The translations under genes were made by a program, and so were the position numbers. Shown piece after piece: positions 35,777 to 44,261 of a stretch of DNA of 64,000 nucleotides. Numbering within the stretch: the stretch's first letter is position 1; the number at the start of each line of letters is the position of its first letter. The stretch is from Waddlia chondrophila WSU 86-1044 (GTDB lineage Bacteria > Chlamydiota > Chlamydiia > Chlamydiales > Waddliaceae), in assembly GCF_000092785.1 (NCBI RefSeq), contig NC_014225.1:757340-821339 (forward strand), given 5' to 3'. The notes beneath the pieces were generated by a model. That model did not search any database. It was not told the DNA's origin and worked only from the letters and a program-made list of their open reading frames with translations.

Positions 35777-37060
35777 ATGTATACAAAAGAAGATGTTGCG
35801 TCGTTGGAAAAGGAGTGGGAGACCTCTCCCCGCTGGAAGGGGGTTGTTCGGCAATATTCTGCAGAGCAAGTGATCAAGTTGCAAGGATCGATTGCCATTG
35901 ATTATCCATTAGCCAGAATAGGAGCGGAAAAACTCTGGAATTTACTGGAGAGTGAAACGTTTGTGCGGGCTTTGGGTGCTTTATCGGGAAATCAAGCGGT
36001 CCAAATGGTGCAGGCAGGGTTAAAGGCGATCTATGCCAGTGGCTGGCAGGTGGCTGCTGACGCAAATGACGCCCTGCAAACGTATCCAGACCAAAGCCTT
36101 TATCCTGTGCAGAGCATGCCGCATTTAATCAGGCGGATCAACAACGCGCTGAAACGTGCAGATCAGATCCAGCATATGCAGAACAAAGTAAATGGAGATT
36201 GGTTTGTTCCGATCATCGCAGATGCTGAGGCGGGATTCGGGGGCAATTTGAACACCTTTGAGTTGATCAAGGCAATGATCGAAGCAGGATCTGCAGCCAT
36301 TCATCTCGAAGATCAGCTCTCTTCGCAGAAAAAATGCGGCCATATGGGGGGCAAGGTTCTTGTTTCAGGTGATGCGTTTATTGAAAAATTGATGGCTGCG
36401 CGCCTTGCAGCTGATGTCATGGGAATTCCCACGTTAATCATAGCAAGAACCGACGCGCATTCTGCCAAATTGATCCGCTCCGATTCCTATTCGGTAGACC
36501 GGCCGTTTTTAACAGGGGAACGCTCTGTGGAAGGCTTTCATTATATTGAAGGGGGAATCCCTTATGCGATTGCAAGAGGGCTTGATTTTGCTCCTTATTG
36601 CGATCTGGTCTGGTGTGAAACATCGACACCCGATCTGGGAGAAGCTAGGGAGTTTGCGCAAGGAATTCATGAGAAATACCCCGGCAAGTGGCTAGCTTAT
36701 AACTGCTCTCCTTCTTTTAACTGGAAAGCGAAGCTAGATGATCGATCTATCCGGGATTTTCAGGAAAAGCTTGGGGAAATAGGGTACAAATTTCAATTTG
36801 TCACTTTGGCTGGATTTCATACGTTGAACGCTTCAATGTTCGATTTGGCTAGACAATACAAAGAAGAGGGGATGGCGGCTTATTCCCGTTTCCAAGAACG
36901 GGAATTTGAGTTGGAAAGGCAAGGCGGTTTCAGTGCAATTAAACATCAGCAGTTTGTGGGAGCCGGTTATTTTGATATGGTGACGATGACGCTTAGCCAA
37001 GGTCAGTCATCGACCACGGCGCTTGCGGGCTCGACAGAAGAAGAGCAGTTCAACCTGTGA
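35777..37060 (+). CDS. aceA: isocitrate lyase
   Basis: Splits isocitrate into succinate and glyoxylate, the first step of the glyoxylate bypass. The catalytic loop KKCGHMGGK is intact, with [12 protein letters not shown] upstream and [21 protein letters not shown] and [13 protein letters not shown] downstream. At 427 residues it is the bacterial type. It starts 4 bases after aceB with the sequence AGGTAGGTTC in front. Its last 11 bases overlap the end of the convergent transporter gene. Together with aceB it would allow net carbon gain from acetyl-CoA. Confidence 0.97.
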   Translation: MYTKEDVASLEKEWETSPRWKGVVRQYSAEQVIKLQGSIAIDYPLARIGAEKLWNLLESETFVRALGALSGNQAVQMVQAGLKAIYASGWQVAADANDALQTYPDQSLYPVQSMPHLIRRINNALKRADQIQHMQNKVNGDWFVPIIADAEAGFGGNLNTFELIKAMIEAGSAAIHLEDQLSSQKKCGHMGGKVLVSGDAFIEKLMAARLAADVMGIPTLIIARTDAHSAKLIRSDSYSVDRPFLTGERSVEGFHYIEGGIPYAIARGLDFAPYCDLVWCETSTPDLGEAREFAQGIHEKYPGKWLAYNCSPSFNWKAKLDDRSIRDFQEKLGEIGYKFQFVTLAGFHTLNASMFDLARQYKEEGMAAYSRFQEREFELERQGGFSAIKHQQFVGAGYFDMVTMTLSQGQSSTTALAGSTEEEQFNL

Positions 37061-37949
37061 TTGACGATGTGCTTTTAGCCGATCTGTCGATGCAGTAGAT
37101 GCCTAGATTAACCATGACAATGCTCACGGCCAGTTCGATTGTAAAGGGGGTAATTTTGGCAAGGATAAGCCAGATGATCGAAAGAACAGGAGTTGCATTG
37201 GATAGGGCGCCTGCCATTTTCGGATCTTTCTTCAATGTGATGCGCCAAAGATAATAAGGGATACCGAACATGCTGACGGAATAATAGCCGAGCATCATCC
37301 ATTCATTTGTATTGGGTTGTATCCAATGCTCTGTGATCATCAGATGGAAAAAATTGAAAATTCCCAGGATGAGGATATCTTCTCCGATGCTTGTAAACCC
37401 TTTTTTGTCTTTTTTTTCCTGATCGGTGTATAAAAGATAAGCAACCCATCCTAATGCACCCAATATGCTTCCGAGATATCCGGATAAGTATCGAAGGCTG
37501 AAGGCATCTTGCTTCAAATCAGGAGAAAGCAAGATGGCAATTCCCATAAACCCCAGCCAAATTCCTGCAATGTCCCACTTGTTCAACTTTCGAGTAATGT
37601 TCCAGGCTTTGATGATGATGAGGATTGCAGGCCATGTGTAGAAAATCAGGTTGATTTGAGCCGGCGGAGCATTTTGGAAGGCATAGATATAGCCGTACTG
37701 GCTGATCCAAAAGATTGCTAGAATTGCCCATCCCTTTCGGATGCGGTTTTTCATGGAATGCAACGAAAACCGGCTCTTTTCAAAGTAGATGCTGATGAGT
37801 CCGCCAACTAGCTGTCCAACTACTAAAATTTGGCTGACAGGGAGGTTTTTCATTTTAAAAATAAAATAGGCTCCGGTTGACCATAGAAAGATCGCGATCA
37901 CCCCAGGTAAATATGATGTTATCTTTCCCAAGGAGTCAGAATTTCGCAT
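37050..37949 (-). CDS. EamA/DMT-family membrane transporter
   Basis: A 299-residue protein with about ten hydrophobic segments in two halves, each ending in the [13 protein letters not shown] / SIIWLILA style typical of the drug/metabolite transporter superfamily. The segment [21 protein letters not shown] matches the first EamA repeat. The substrate cannot be told; amino acids or nucleotide-related metabolites are usual for the family. The ATG at 37949 follows GAGGA at about 6 bases; it overlaps the end of map by 31 bases, so the two genes are probably coupled. In-frame ATGs further upstream lie inside map. Confidence 0.85.
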   Translation of the reverse strand: MRNSDSLGKITSYLPGVIAIFLWSTGAYFIFKMKNLPVSQILVVGQLVGGLISIYFEKSRFSLHSMKNRIRKGWAILAIFWISQYGYIYAFQNAPPAQINLIFYTWPAILIIIKAWNITRKLNKWDIAGIWLGFMGIAILLSPDLKQDAFSLRYLSGYLGSILGALGWVAYLLYTDQEKKDKKGFTSIGEDILILGIFNFFHLMITEHWIQPNTNEWMMLGYYSVSMFGIPYYLWRITLKKDPKMAGALSNATPVLSIIWLILAKITPFTIELAVSIVMVNLGIYCIDRSAKSTSSITG

Positions 37950-38800
37950 CCGTCCTCTGTGATTAAAAGTGTATGCTCCCATTGGGCGCTTGGCTTTCCG
38001 TCTACAGTACGGGCAGTCCAAAGGTCTGTCGGATCAATCACAGCTTCACGCGCGCCAGCGTTGATCATGGGTTCAATGGTAAATGTCATTCCAGCTTGAA
38101 GAGGGATGTGCATGCTGTTCCGGCAATGGGGGATCTGAGGTCCTTCATGAAACTTGACGCCGACGCCGTGTCCGACGAATTGGTTGACTACAGAGCATTT
38201 CTTGGGGTGGGCTATCGATTCGATCACTTCTCCGATTTGCGAAACTAAAATGCCCGGCTTCAAGATCGCGATCGATTCCATCAGGCTGTCGTAGGAGACA
38301 TCGACCACTAGCTGTTTTTCTTCGGAAATCTTGCCAATGGAAACCATGCGGCTGCAGTCGCCAAAATAGCTGTCAAGGATGCAGGTGACATCGATGTTCA
38401 AAATATCGCCTTCTTTCAGTGGAGTGAGATCAGGAATACCGTGGCAGATCACTTCATTGAGAGAGGTGCAGATGTGCTTGGGAAAAGGGGGAGAGCCATA
38501 GTTTAACGGAGCCGCGATCGCTCCAGCCTCTTTGTGCAGTTTTTTGGCCAGCTCATCCAATTCCAAGGTGGTGGTCCCTTCTTTGGCAGCTTTGCAGAGT
38601 TCGTCAAGGAGTTCAGCTGCGAGCCGGCAGGAGCGGCGGATTCCTTCGATTTGCCGATCGTCTTTAATTAGAATGTTGTGTTTTTTATAATATTCTTTTT
38701 TGATTTTTTCGAGGTTATTGTCTTTTCCTTGTTCCGGGTAGTGGCATTTTTTCCATTTTTTACCGCTTCCGCACCAGCAAGGGTCGTTTCTTCCGATCAT
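37919..38800 (-). CDS. map: methionine aminopeptidase with SEC-C motif
   Basis: Removes the initiator methionine. The N terminus is a zinc-binding SEC-C motif (RNDPCWCGSGKKWKKCH), as in chlamydial Map, followed by the pita-bread peptidase with metal ligands in NIDVTCILDSYFGDCSR, FVGHGVGVKFHEGPQIPH, FTIEPM and [11 protein letters not shown]. The ATG at 38800 gives 293 residues. It is preferred over ATGs at 38821 and further upstream because the promoter found at 38835-38862 would place those starts at or before the transcription start. The gene is divergent from trmB and overlaps the transporter gene at its end. Confidence 0.94.
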   Translation of the reverse strand: MIGRNDPCWCGSGKKWKKCHYPEQGKDNNLEKIKKEYYKKHNILIKDDRQIEGIRRSCRLAAELLDELCKAAKEGTTTLELDELAKKLHKEAGAIAAPLNYGSPPFPKHICTSLNEVICHGIPDLTPLKEGDILNIDVTCILDSYFGDCSRMVSIGKISEEKQLVVDVSYDSLMESIAILKPGILVSQIGEVIESIAHPKKCSVVNQFVGHGVGVKFHEGPQIPHCRNSMHIPLQAGMTFTIEPMINAGAREAVIDPTDLWTARTVDGKPSAQWEHTLLITEDGCEILTPWER

Positions 38801-38815
38801 GAGGTTCACGTTTGT

Positions 38816-38862
38816 TTGCATTTGTTCTTTCAGTATTATATAATACTCTCTCCATTTTACAA
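38816..38862. promoter_or_regulatory. overlapping divergent promoters for map (-) and trmB (+)
   Basis: The two promoters share a 16-base palindrome, AGTATTATATAATACT (38832-38847), as their -10 region. Plus strand: TTGCAT (38816-38821), 17 bases, TATAAT (38839-38844), leading to trmB at 38886. Minus strand: TTGTAA (38857-38862), 16 bases, TATAAT (38840-38835), leading to map at 38800. Both predicted leaders are about 30 bases. Only one polymerase could occupy the site at a time. Confidence 0.65.
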
Positions 38863-38885
38863 GTTTTTCCATCAAGGGTAGGTTC

Positions 38886-39584
38886 ATGAAGCCCAAAGAT
38901 TTAAAATTTCCCTTTTCTTGGGAAGCCAGGCAAGTGCTGCTGAAAGACCGCGTCCTTTATGTGCCGGAGTATTACGACAACTACGATCAATTCACCTTCC
39001 CCGGATGGGAAGCTCCCTCTTTATTCGGCAATTCCAAATCGGTTGTGATTGAGTATTGCAGCGGCAATGGAGCTTGGATTGTTGAGAAAGCGAAATCCAA
39101 TCCTCAGAATAATTGGGTCGCAGTGGAAAAAAGATTTGACAGAGTGCGGAAAATTTGGTCCAAAATAAAAAATGAACATTTGGACAATCTCGTTGTTTTT
39201 TGCGGTGAAGGATTTCGGATGACGCAGGAGTATTTCCCTTCTGGAGCTGTTGATCGGATTTATATCAATTTTCCCGATCCCTGGCCAAAGAAAAGGCATG
39301 CAAAGCACAGGATTGTTCAAAGGCCTTTTGTTGAGCAGATATCCAGGATTTTAAAGCCTCAAGGAGTCTTGACTCTTGTCACGGATGACGCAGTCTATTC
39401 GGAACAGATGATAGAGGTGTTGAATATGCAGGAGGGCATGTGTTCTGCTCATCCAGAGCCCTACTATGTTAACGAGCTTGAAGGCTATGGAACGTCTTTT
39501 TTTGACGCCTTGTGGAGGGATAAAGGCCGAGTGATCCGTTATCATCAATACCGTAAGCAGGAATTGATGCATGCAGTTGATTGA
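38886..39584 (+). CDS. trmB: tRNA (guanine-N7-)-methyltransferase
   Basis: Forms 7-methylguanosine at position 46 of tRNAs using S-adenosylmethionine. A Rossmann methyltransferase with a variant of the family motif I (VIEYCSGNGAWIVEKA), the VAVEKRFDR ribose-binding acidic residue, and the diagnostic INFPDPWPKKRHAKHRI followed by LTLVTDDAVYSEQM. At 232 residues it is full length. The sequence GGGTAGGTTC precedes the ATG. Its stop overlaps the start of bshC by 14 bases, making trmB-bshC and the following gene one transcription unit. Confidence 0.95.
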   Translation: MKPKDLKFPFSWEARQVLLKDRVLYVPEYYDNYDQFTFPGWEAPSLFGNSKSVVIEYCSGNGAWIVEKAKSNPQNNWVAVEKRFDRVRKIWSKIKNEHLDNLVVFCGEGFRMTQEYFPSGAVDRIYINFPDPWPKKRHAKHRIVQRPFVEQISRILKPQGVLTLVTDDAVYSEQMIEVLNMQEGMCSAHPEPYYVNELEGYGTSFFDALWRDKGRVIRYHQYRKQELMHAVD

Positions 39585-41061
39585 AAAAAAAGAGCCCTGC
39601 CTTTACCGCGAAGATTCTCTCTCGGCCTTTTACTCGATCGCTCCATATGATTCTAAAGGAGCGGAGAAAGCGGGCGCTTTGGTTCAAGGCAGAACCTTTC
39701 AAAGAGATACTTTGGCAGATATCTTAGAAACGTACAACCGCGGTCTTGGAAATGGTGCAGCTGCTTTGGAAAACATTGCTCGATTCCGCAAACCGTCGAC
39801 TATGTGCGTGTTCAGCGGGCAGCAACTGGGGTTGTTTGGAGGGCCTGCTTATACCGTTCTCAAAGCGTTGACCTGTTTGCTCCTGGCTCGGCAGCATGGA
39901 GCCGTTCCCATGTTTTGGATGGCGACAGAGGATCATGATGTCGATGAGATCGATCATACGTATCTGATCGACAACTTAGGCAATCTCAATAAATTTCACC
40001 TTTCCCTTCCTAAGGATGGAAGGTTTGTGGAAAATCTTACACTTTCCGGCGAGCATCAAAATGAGCTTAAGAGGTTTTGCCAGGTGATTGGCAGAGAGGA
40101 TCTTTATCAGATCGTTCGGGGGGAAACCAGCTATTGCTTGGCGATGGCCAAGGTGATGGCAGAAATCTTCAAAGGGACGGGGCTGATCTTTCTTGAACCT
40201 CGGATCCTGCGCCCTTTTGCTGTGGAATTTTTGAAAAGGGAGATTTCGGACTGCGATCAAATCGCGCACTCTTTAAGCCAATCGGCGCAAAAACTTTCTT
40301 TGGCTGGCGGAACGGCTGTTCTGGATGTGTCTCAAGGAACGAACTTGTTTATTAAAATGAGGGGATCTTTACGATGCAAGATCTATCGCATGGGTAAAGA
40401 TTTTGAAGTTAGAGGTGAAACGTATTCTGAAAAGCAGCTGTTGCAGTTGATTGAAAAAGAACCTGAGCGTTTCAGCACGAATGCTGCGGCCCGCTGTGTC
40501 TTGCAGAGTTGGTTGTTTCCAGTGCTGGCCTATGCAGCAGGTCCGAGTGAGTTGATGTACTACAGACAGCTGAAAGATTACCATGAGTATCACGGGATCT
40601 CTATGCCTTGGATTGTTCCCCGTTTAAGTTTGTCTGTTGTCACGCCAATTGCGCAGGAGATGCTCGAGAAAATCGGCAGAGATCCTTGGGATAAGCTTCC
40701 CGAGAGTTGGATAGAGATTGTTCCTTCGATCGAGGAGGGGGGGGAAGGGCTCACGCATGAATGGATCGCTAGCGCAGAGAATCATTTTGGTCGGGACCTT
40801 TCAGAAGAGTCGATACGGAGGTTTGCCGCTTTTCAGTCGGAGAAGCTTAAGCGAAAGGCGATTCTGTCAAGGTTGAGGAAAAAGGGGATCGCTCCTCATT
40901 CTCTGCATTATCTTAAGAATTTGTTGCATCCCCACGATAACATTCAAGAGAGAGTGCTGAATTGGTGGGAGTTTCAATCCCATGTTGATTATTCAGTCAT
41001 TGATGAACTTTTAAAACAACTTAACACAGTCCCTCGCGGACATCTTTACTGCTTTTTATGA
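39571..41061 (+). CDS. bshC: BshC family protein (putative bacillithiol cysteine-adding ligase)
   Basis: Resembles BshC, which in Bacillus joins cysteine to glucosaminyl-malate in the last step of bacillithiol synthesis. The key blocks are CVFSGQQLGLFGGPAYTVLKALT and PMFWMATEDHDVDEIDHTYLID, with AGPSELMYYRQLKDYHEYHG and MPWIVPRLS in the middle. At 496 residues it is slightly shorter than the usual 520-540. It starts inside the end of trmB and overlaps the next gene by 4 bases. No bshA or bshB is in the window, so the product made here is uncertain. Confidence 0.85.
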   Translation: MQLIEKKEPCLYREDSLSAFYSIAPYDSKGAEKAGALVQGRTFQRDTLADILETYNRGLGNGAAALENIARFRKPSTMCVFSGQQLGLFGGPAYTVLKALTCLLLARQHGAVPMFWMATEDHDVDEIDHTYLIDNLGNLNKFHLSLPKDGRFVENLTLSGEHQNELKRFCQVIGREDLYQIVRGETSYCLAMAKVMAEIFKGTGLIFLEPRILRPFAVEFLKREISDCDQIAHSLSQSAQKLSLAGGTAVLDVSQGTNLFIKMRGSLRCKIYRMGKDFEVRGETYSEKQLLQLIEKEPERFSTNAAARCVLQSWLFPVLAYAAGPSELMYYRQLKDYHEYHGISMPWIVPRLSLSVVTPIAQEMLEKIGRDPWDKLPESWIEIVPSIEEGGEGLTHEWIASAENHFGRDLSEESIRRFAAFQSEKLKRKAILSRLRKKGIAPHSLHYLKNLLHPHDNIQERVLNWWEFQSHVDYSVIDELLKQLNTVPRGHLYCFL

Positions 41062-41945
41062 ACATCTATCTTGCCGACACATTGCCTGTTGAAGTCCCTG
41101 CAGGTTTCGAAGCTGTTTCCATTACGCTTGATGCCGGGCTGAAAAGCCTGCTGGAGTGGAGAAAGGAGCTCCTGGAAGCAGATCGCCTTAAAAAGAAAGG
41201 GTTTAAACTTTTTTGGAATTTAGATTTCGATCTCCAATTAACATGCACAGAGGCGCAAGTTTCTTCGCTTCGCCTGGCAGTCGAACATTTTTGCTCTGCT
41301 GTTTGGGAGAAATTTCGGGAAGAAACCGCAGGTGTTTGCCTTTATTTGGGAGGCGATCTACTGAACGATGAGCAGATTCGCGTGTTGGAAATTTTGGCAG
41401 GCGGTTTACCCGATGAGGTGGAAGCCTTTATCATGCTTGATGTTTCATCTCTTTCCAGCCCTACAGAGATTTCACGGGCGATTTCAAAAGAGCGGTTTCC
41501 CCATTTCACTCTTGTTGTAAAAGGCGTGGAGAATCCTTTACCGGAATTTGGTTGGGAGAGTGTCTGCGGATCTAGAGGAATGATTGGAAGACATTTGGTA
41601 GAAAATGCGATCGTTGAACCAACGATCGGGCTTTGTATACCGGAGAAAGGAGCGTCGCCATCTTTGGATGAGATTGCGCTTTGGTTGAAAAGTAAAGACC
41701 TTCCGTTTCGCATGATCCCTGAAACTTTGTTGACAAGCGAGTGGCAAGGATTGGATGATGTCATTGTCGATTCTGAAACTGTAGCTTCACTTTGCAAACG
41801 GCGGCTGATGGGGTTCTGCGCTGCAGGAGGAACGATTGTCACGATAGGCAAGTCTCTTGGCTTGCCTATAGAAGTGAGTTGCGAAGAGTGGAAAGATTCG
41901 TTGCGCCTTAAACAGGATTTGTCAAAGTCCCGTTTGCTATCATGA
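41058..41945 (+). CDS. protein of unknown function coupled to bshC
   Basis: A 295-residue soluble protein with alternating alpha/beta character (LFWNLDFDLQL, VCLYLGGDLL, EAFIMLDVSSL, FTLVVKG), starting with ATGA overlap at the end of bshC, so the two are translated together. No signal peptide, membrane segment or known family is recognised. Near the C terminus, the codons for TIGKSLGLPIEVSCE fall in a 41-base sequence that is repeated 206 bases downstream outside the gene, so this part of the protein may come from a repeat. The tight coupling hints at a shared pathway with BshC. Confidence 0.72.
   Translation: MNIYLADTLPVEVPAGFEAVSITLDAGLKSLLEWRKELLEADRLKKKGFKLFWNLDFDLQLTCTEAQVSSLRLAVEHFCSAVWEKFREETAGVCLYLGGDLLNDEQIRVLEILAGGLPDEVEAFIMLDVSSLSSPTEISRAISKERFPHFTLVVKGVENPLPEFGWESVCGSRGMIGRHLVENAIVEPTIGLCIPEKGASPSLDEIALWLKSKDLPFRMIPETLLTSEWQGLDDVIVDSETVASLCKRRLMGFCAAGGTIVTIGKSLGLPIEVSCEEWKDSLRLKQDLSKSRLLS
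41845..41885 (+). repeat. palindrome-containing 41-base repeat, copy 1 (inside a gene)
   Basis: Contains the stem AGGCAAG / CTTGCCT (9 base pairs with the flanking AT and AT), followed by TAGAAGTGAGTTGCGAA. It is 37/41 identical to copy 2, and all four differences are transitions. This copy is read in frame within the bshC-coupled gene. Confidence 0.75.
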
Positions 41946-42050
41946 CATGGGCATCAAACGGATTGCCGTGCAAAGTCTCCGAACTTAAAACAAAACCTTG
42001 CTTATGTGTCATCACGATAGAGACCTTATATCCAAATGTTTTAGTTAGAT

Positions 42051-42091
42051 TAGGCAAGCCTTTTGGCTTGCCTATAGAAATGAGTTGTGAA
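42051..42091 (+). repeat. palindrome-containing 41-base repeat, copy 2 (intergenic)
   Basis: Perfect 10-base-pair stem TAGGCAAGCC / GGCTTGCCTA around a TTTT loop, then TAGAAATGAGTTGTGAA. It lies between the convergent bshC-coupled gene and hppA, 4 bases from the hppA stop, and may act as a terminator hairpin for hppA although no T-run follows. The rest of the 149-base gap shows nothing else. Confidence 0.75.
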
Positions 42092-42094
42092 AGA

Positions 42095-44173
42095 CTACCG
42101 CGTCAGGATGCCGCCATATTCAACGAATACAGGGACAAAGACTAAGCTGACAATATTCATGACATTAATCAGAATATTTAAGCTAGGGCCGGAGGTGTCC
42201 TTAAATGGGTCCCCAACTGTGTCGCCAACAACAGCAGCCTTATGACTGTCAGACCCTTTGCCTCCAAGCTCTCCTGATTCGATGAATTTTTTAGCGTTGT
42301 CCCAAGCGCCTCCGGCATTGGCCATCATCACCGCCATTAAAAAACCGCTGATCAAAGAACCAGCCAATAGTCCGGCTAAAGCTTCGTTGCCTAAAAAGAG
42401 GCCGACGGCGATTGGAGAGGCGATTGCGATGATCCCCGGAATGATCATTTCCTTCAATGCAGCTTGAGTTGCAATATCGACGCATTTTCCATATTCCGGT
42501 CTCGTTTTTCCTTCCATTAGACCGTCAATGGTCTTAAATTGCCTTCTCACCTCTTCGATCATTTTAAAAGCGGTTTTTCCGACCGCCTTCATGGTTAGCG
42601 AAGAAAAAAGGTAGGGAAGCATTGCTCCAAGAAACAAGCCGATCAGCACTGTTGGATTCGTGATAGAGGTGTTCTCAAGTTTTGCAGCGATGCTGAAGGC
42701 GGAAAATAGTGCAAGGGCTGATAGCATCGCTGAGCTGATTGCAAATCCTTTTCCAATAGCGGCAGTGGTATTTCCCGCTTCATCCAAAGTATCTGTCCGT
42801 TCGCGCACCACTTTATCGAGCTTCGCCATTTCTGCGATTCCACCGGCATTGTCTGCAACAGGGCCGTATGCATCAACAGCAAGAGAGATCCCAAGAGTTG
42901 AAAGCATGCCGACGCCAGATAGGGCGATGCCATACAGTCCGGCTAACAGGAAAGCCAGATAGATGACGCAGCAGATCACGATAATAGGCATGACGACACT
43001 GCGGTAGCCGACGCTTAATCCTGTGATAATATTGGTTCCTGCTCCGGTCGAGGCTCCTTGGGCAATCTCTTGCACAGGAGAATAGGAGCTGGAGGTGAAA
43101 AATTCTGTGATCAATCCGATCAGTATTCCTCCAATCAATCCTGTGACGATCGCAAAAAAAACGCCATTTTGTGTATAGCTGGCACCTAGAAGTTCGAATG
43201 ATTCCGGCAGACAGGTTCGAGAAAGAAGCCAGACTCCGGCTACAACAAGAGTGCTGGCGAAAAAAAGCCCGTTCCTAAAGGCTCCATGAACAAGAGGCTG
43301 TTCGGATCGTCTTCCTTTGGTGACAAAAAACGAGCCTAAAATAGATGCCACAATGCCAATGCCAGCGACCAGAATCGGGAAAATGATGGCAGGAAAAGAG
43401 TGGAAAGTGAAAGCGCCGATTGTAAGCGATGCGATAATCGTTCCTACATAAGATTCAAACAGGTCGCCTCCCATTCCAGCGACATCGCCCACATTGTCTC
43501 CGACGTTATCGGCGATGACGGCTGGATTGCGGGGATCGTCTTCCGGAATGCCGATCTCTACCTTGCCTACAAGATCGGCGCCGACGTCCGCAGCTTTTGT
43601 AAAGATGCCGCCTCCTACCCGTGCAAAAAGTGCGATCGAGGAACTTCCAAGGCCGAAACCTTTGATGATATGGATGGCAGATTCATGAGACATTCCCATG
43701 ATTGGAACCAAAAAAAGGTAAAGGGAAGACAGGCCGAGCAATGCGAGGCAAACGACGCAAAGTCCCATGACCGCTCCACTGGAAAAAGCGAGTTGCAATG
43801 CTTCGTGAAGGCTTTTAATCGCTGCGTTGGCAGTTCGGACATTTGCCTGGACGGCAATGCGCATTCCCAGATATCCTGCGCCTCCTGAACAAAGCGCTCC
43901 GATGACAAAGGCGATCGCGGTATATTTCCCTTGGTTGACAGAGGAGCCGGCTTCATCGAGCGAATACCAAAGAATGGGGGTCAGGATGAGAATAAAAATT
44001 GCCAATACTTTATACTCGCGGTGCAAAAAGGCCATTGCGCCTTCTTGAATAGCACGTGCAATAGACTTCATCTCCTCTGTTCCTTCCTCATGGGAAAGGA
44101 TCCAGTTGGCAAGATAGGCGGCAAACAAAAGGCCAGCCAAGCTGATGAATGTGATGATTAACAATGGAACCAT
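42095..44173 (-). CDS. hppA: membrane-bound ion-translocating pyrophosphatase
   Basis: Polytopic pump that couples pyrophosphate hydrolysis to H+ or Na+ export. The catalytic blocks are [21 protein letters not shown] (shortened here: DVGADLVGK ... [20 protein letters not shown]), [16 protein letters not shown] and [15 protein letters not shown]. About 16 membrane segments are expected over 692 residues. The cation selector near residue 472 reads [10 protein letters not shown]; alanine there is the mark of K+-dependent enzymes, which include all known Na+ pumps, whereas K+-independent ones have lysine. The start is ATG 44173 or a TTG at 44179; GAGG lies close upstream. Confidence 0.95.
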   Translation of the reverse strand: MVPLLIITFISLAGLLFAAYLANWILSHEEGTEEMKSIARAIQEGAMAFLHREYKVLAIFILILTPILWYSLDEAGSSVNQGKYTAIAFVIGALCSGGAGYLGMRIAVQANVRTANAAIKSLHEALQLAFSSGAVMGLCVVCLALLGLSSLYLFLVPIMGMSHESAIHIIKGFGLGSSSIALFARVGGGIFTKAADVGADLVGKVEIGIPEDDPRNPAVIADNVGDNVGDVAGMGGDLFESYVGTIIASLTIGAFTFHSFPAIIFPILVAGIGIVASILGSFFVTKGRRSEQPLVHGAFRNGLFFASTLVVAGVWLLSRTCLPESFELLGASYTQNGVFFAIVTGLIGGILIGLITEFFTSSSYSPVQEIAQGASTGAGTNIITGLSVGYRSVVMPIIVICCVIYLAFLLAGLYGIALSGVGMLSTLGISLAVDAYGPVADNAGGIAEMAKLDKVVRERTDTLDEAGNTTAAIGKGFAISSAMLSALALFSAFSIAAKLENTSITNPTVLIGLFLGAMLPYLFSSLTMKAVGKTAFKMIEEVRRQFKTIDGLMEGKTRPEYGKCVDIATQAALKEMIIPGIIAIASPIAVGLFLGNEALAGLLAGSLISGFLMAVMMANAGGAWDNAKKFIESGELGGKGSDSHKAAVVGDTVGDPFKDTSGPSLNILINVMNIVSLVFVPVFVEYGGILTR

Positions 44174-44211
44174 TTGCAATTACCTCTTCACTAAAAAAAA
44201 AGTTTGTTTAA

Positions 44212-44232
44212 AACTCTCGACTATAGAGAGTT
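44212..44232. promoter_or_regulatory. palindrome in the hppA-pgi divergent gap
   Basis: AACTCTC, 7 bases GACTATA, GAGAGTT: a perfect 7-base inverted repeat in the only 88 bases between the divergent hppA and pgi genes. It could be an operator or a hairpin near the transcription start; a TATAGT/TATAGA element lies in its centre. No confident -35 box pairs with it. Confidence 0.35.
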
Positions 44233-44261
44233 GATCTTTAAATGAGAAGTTAGTGGGTAAA

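Noticed and set aside
41942-42145. 67-residue frame after the bshC-coupled gene, reading [13 protein letters not shown]
   Set aside because: It only translates the second copy of the 41-base repeat and overlaps the end of hppA; no ribosome binding site.
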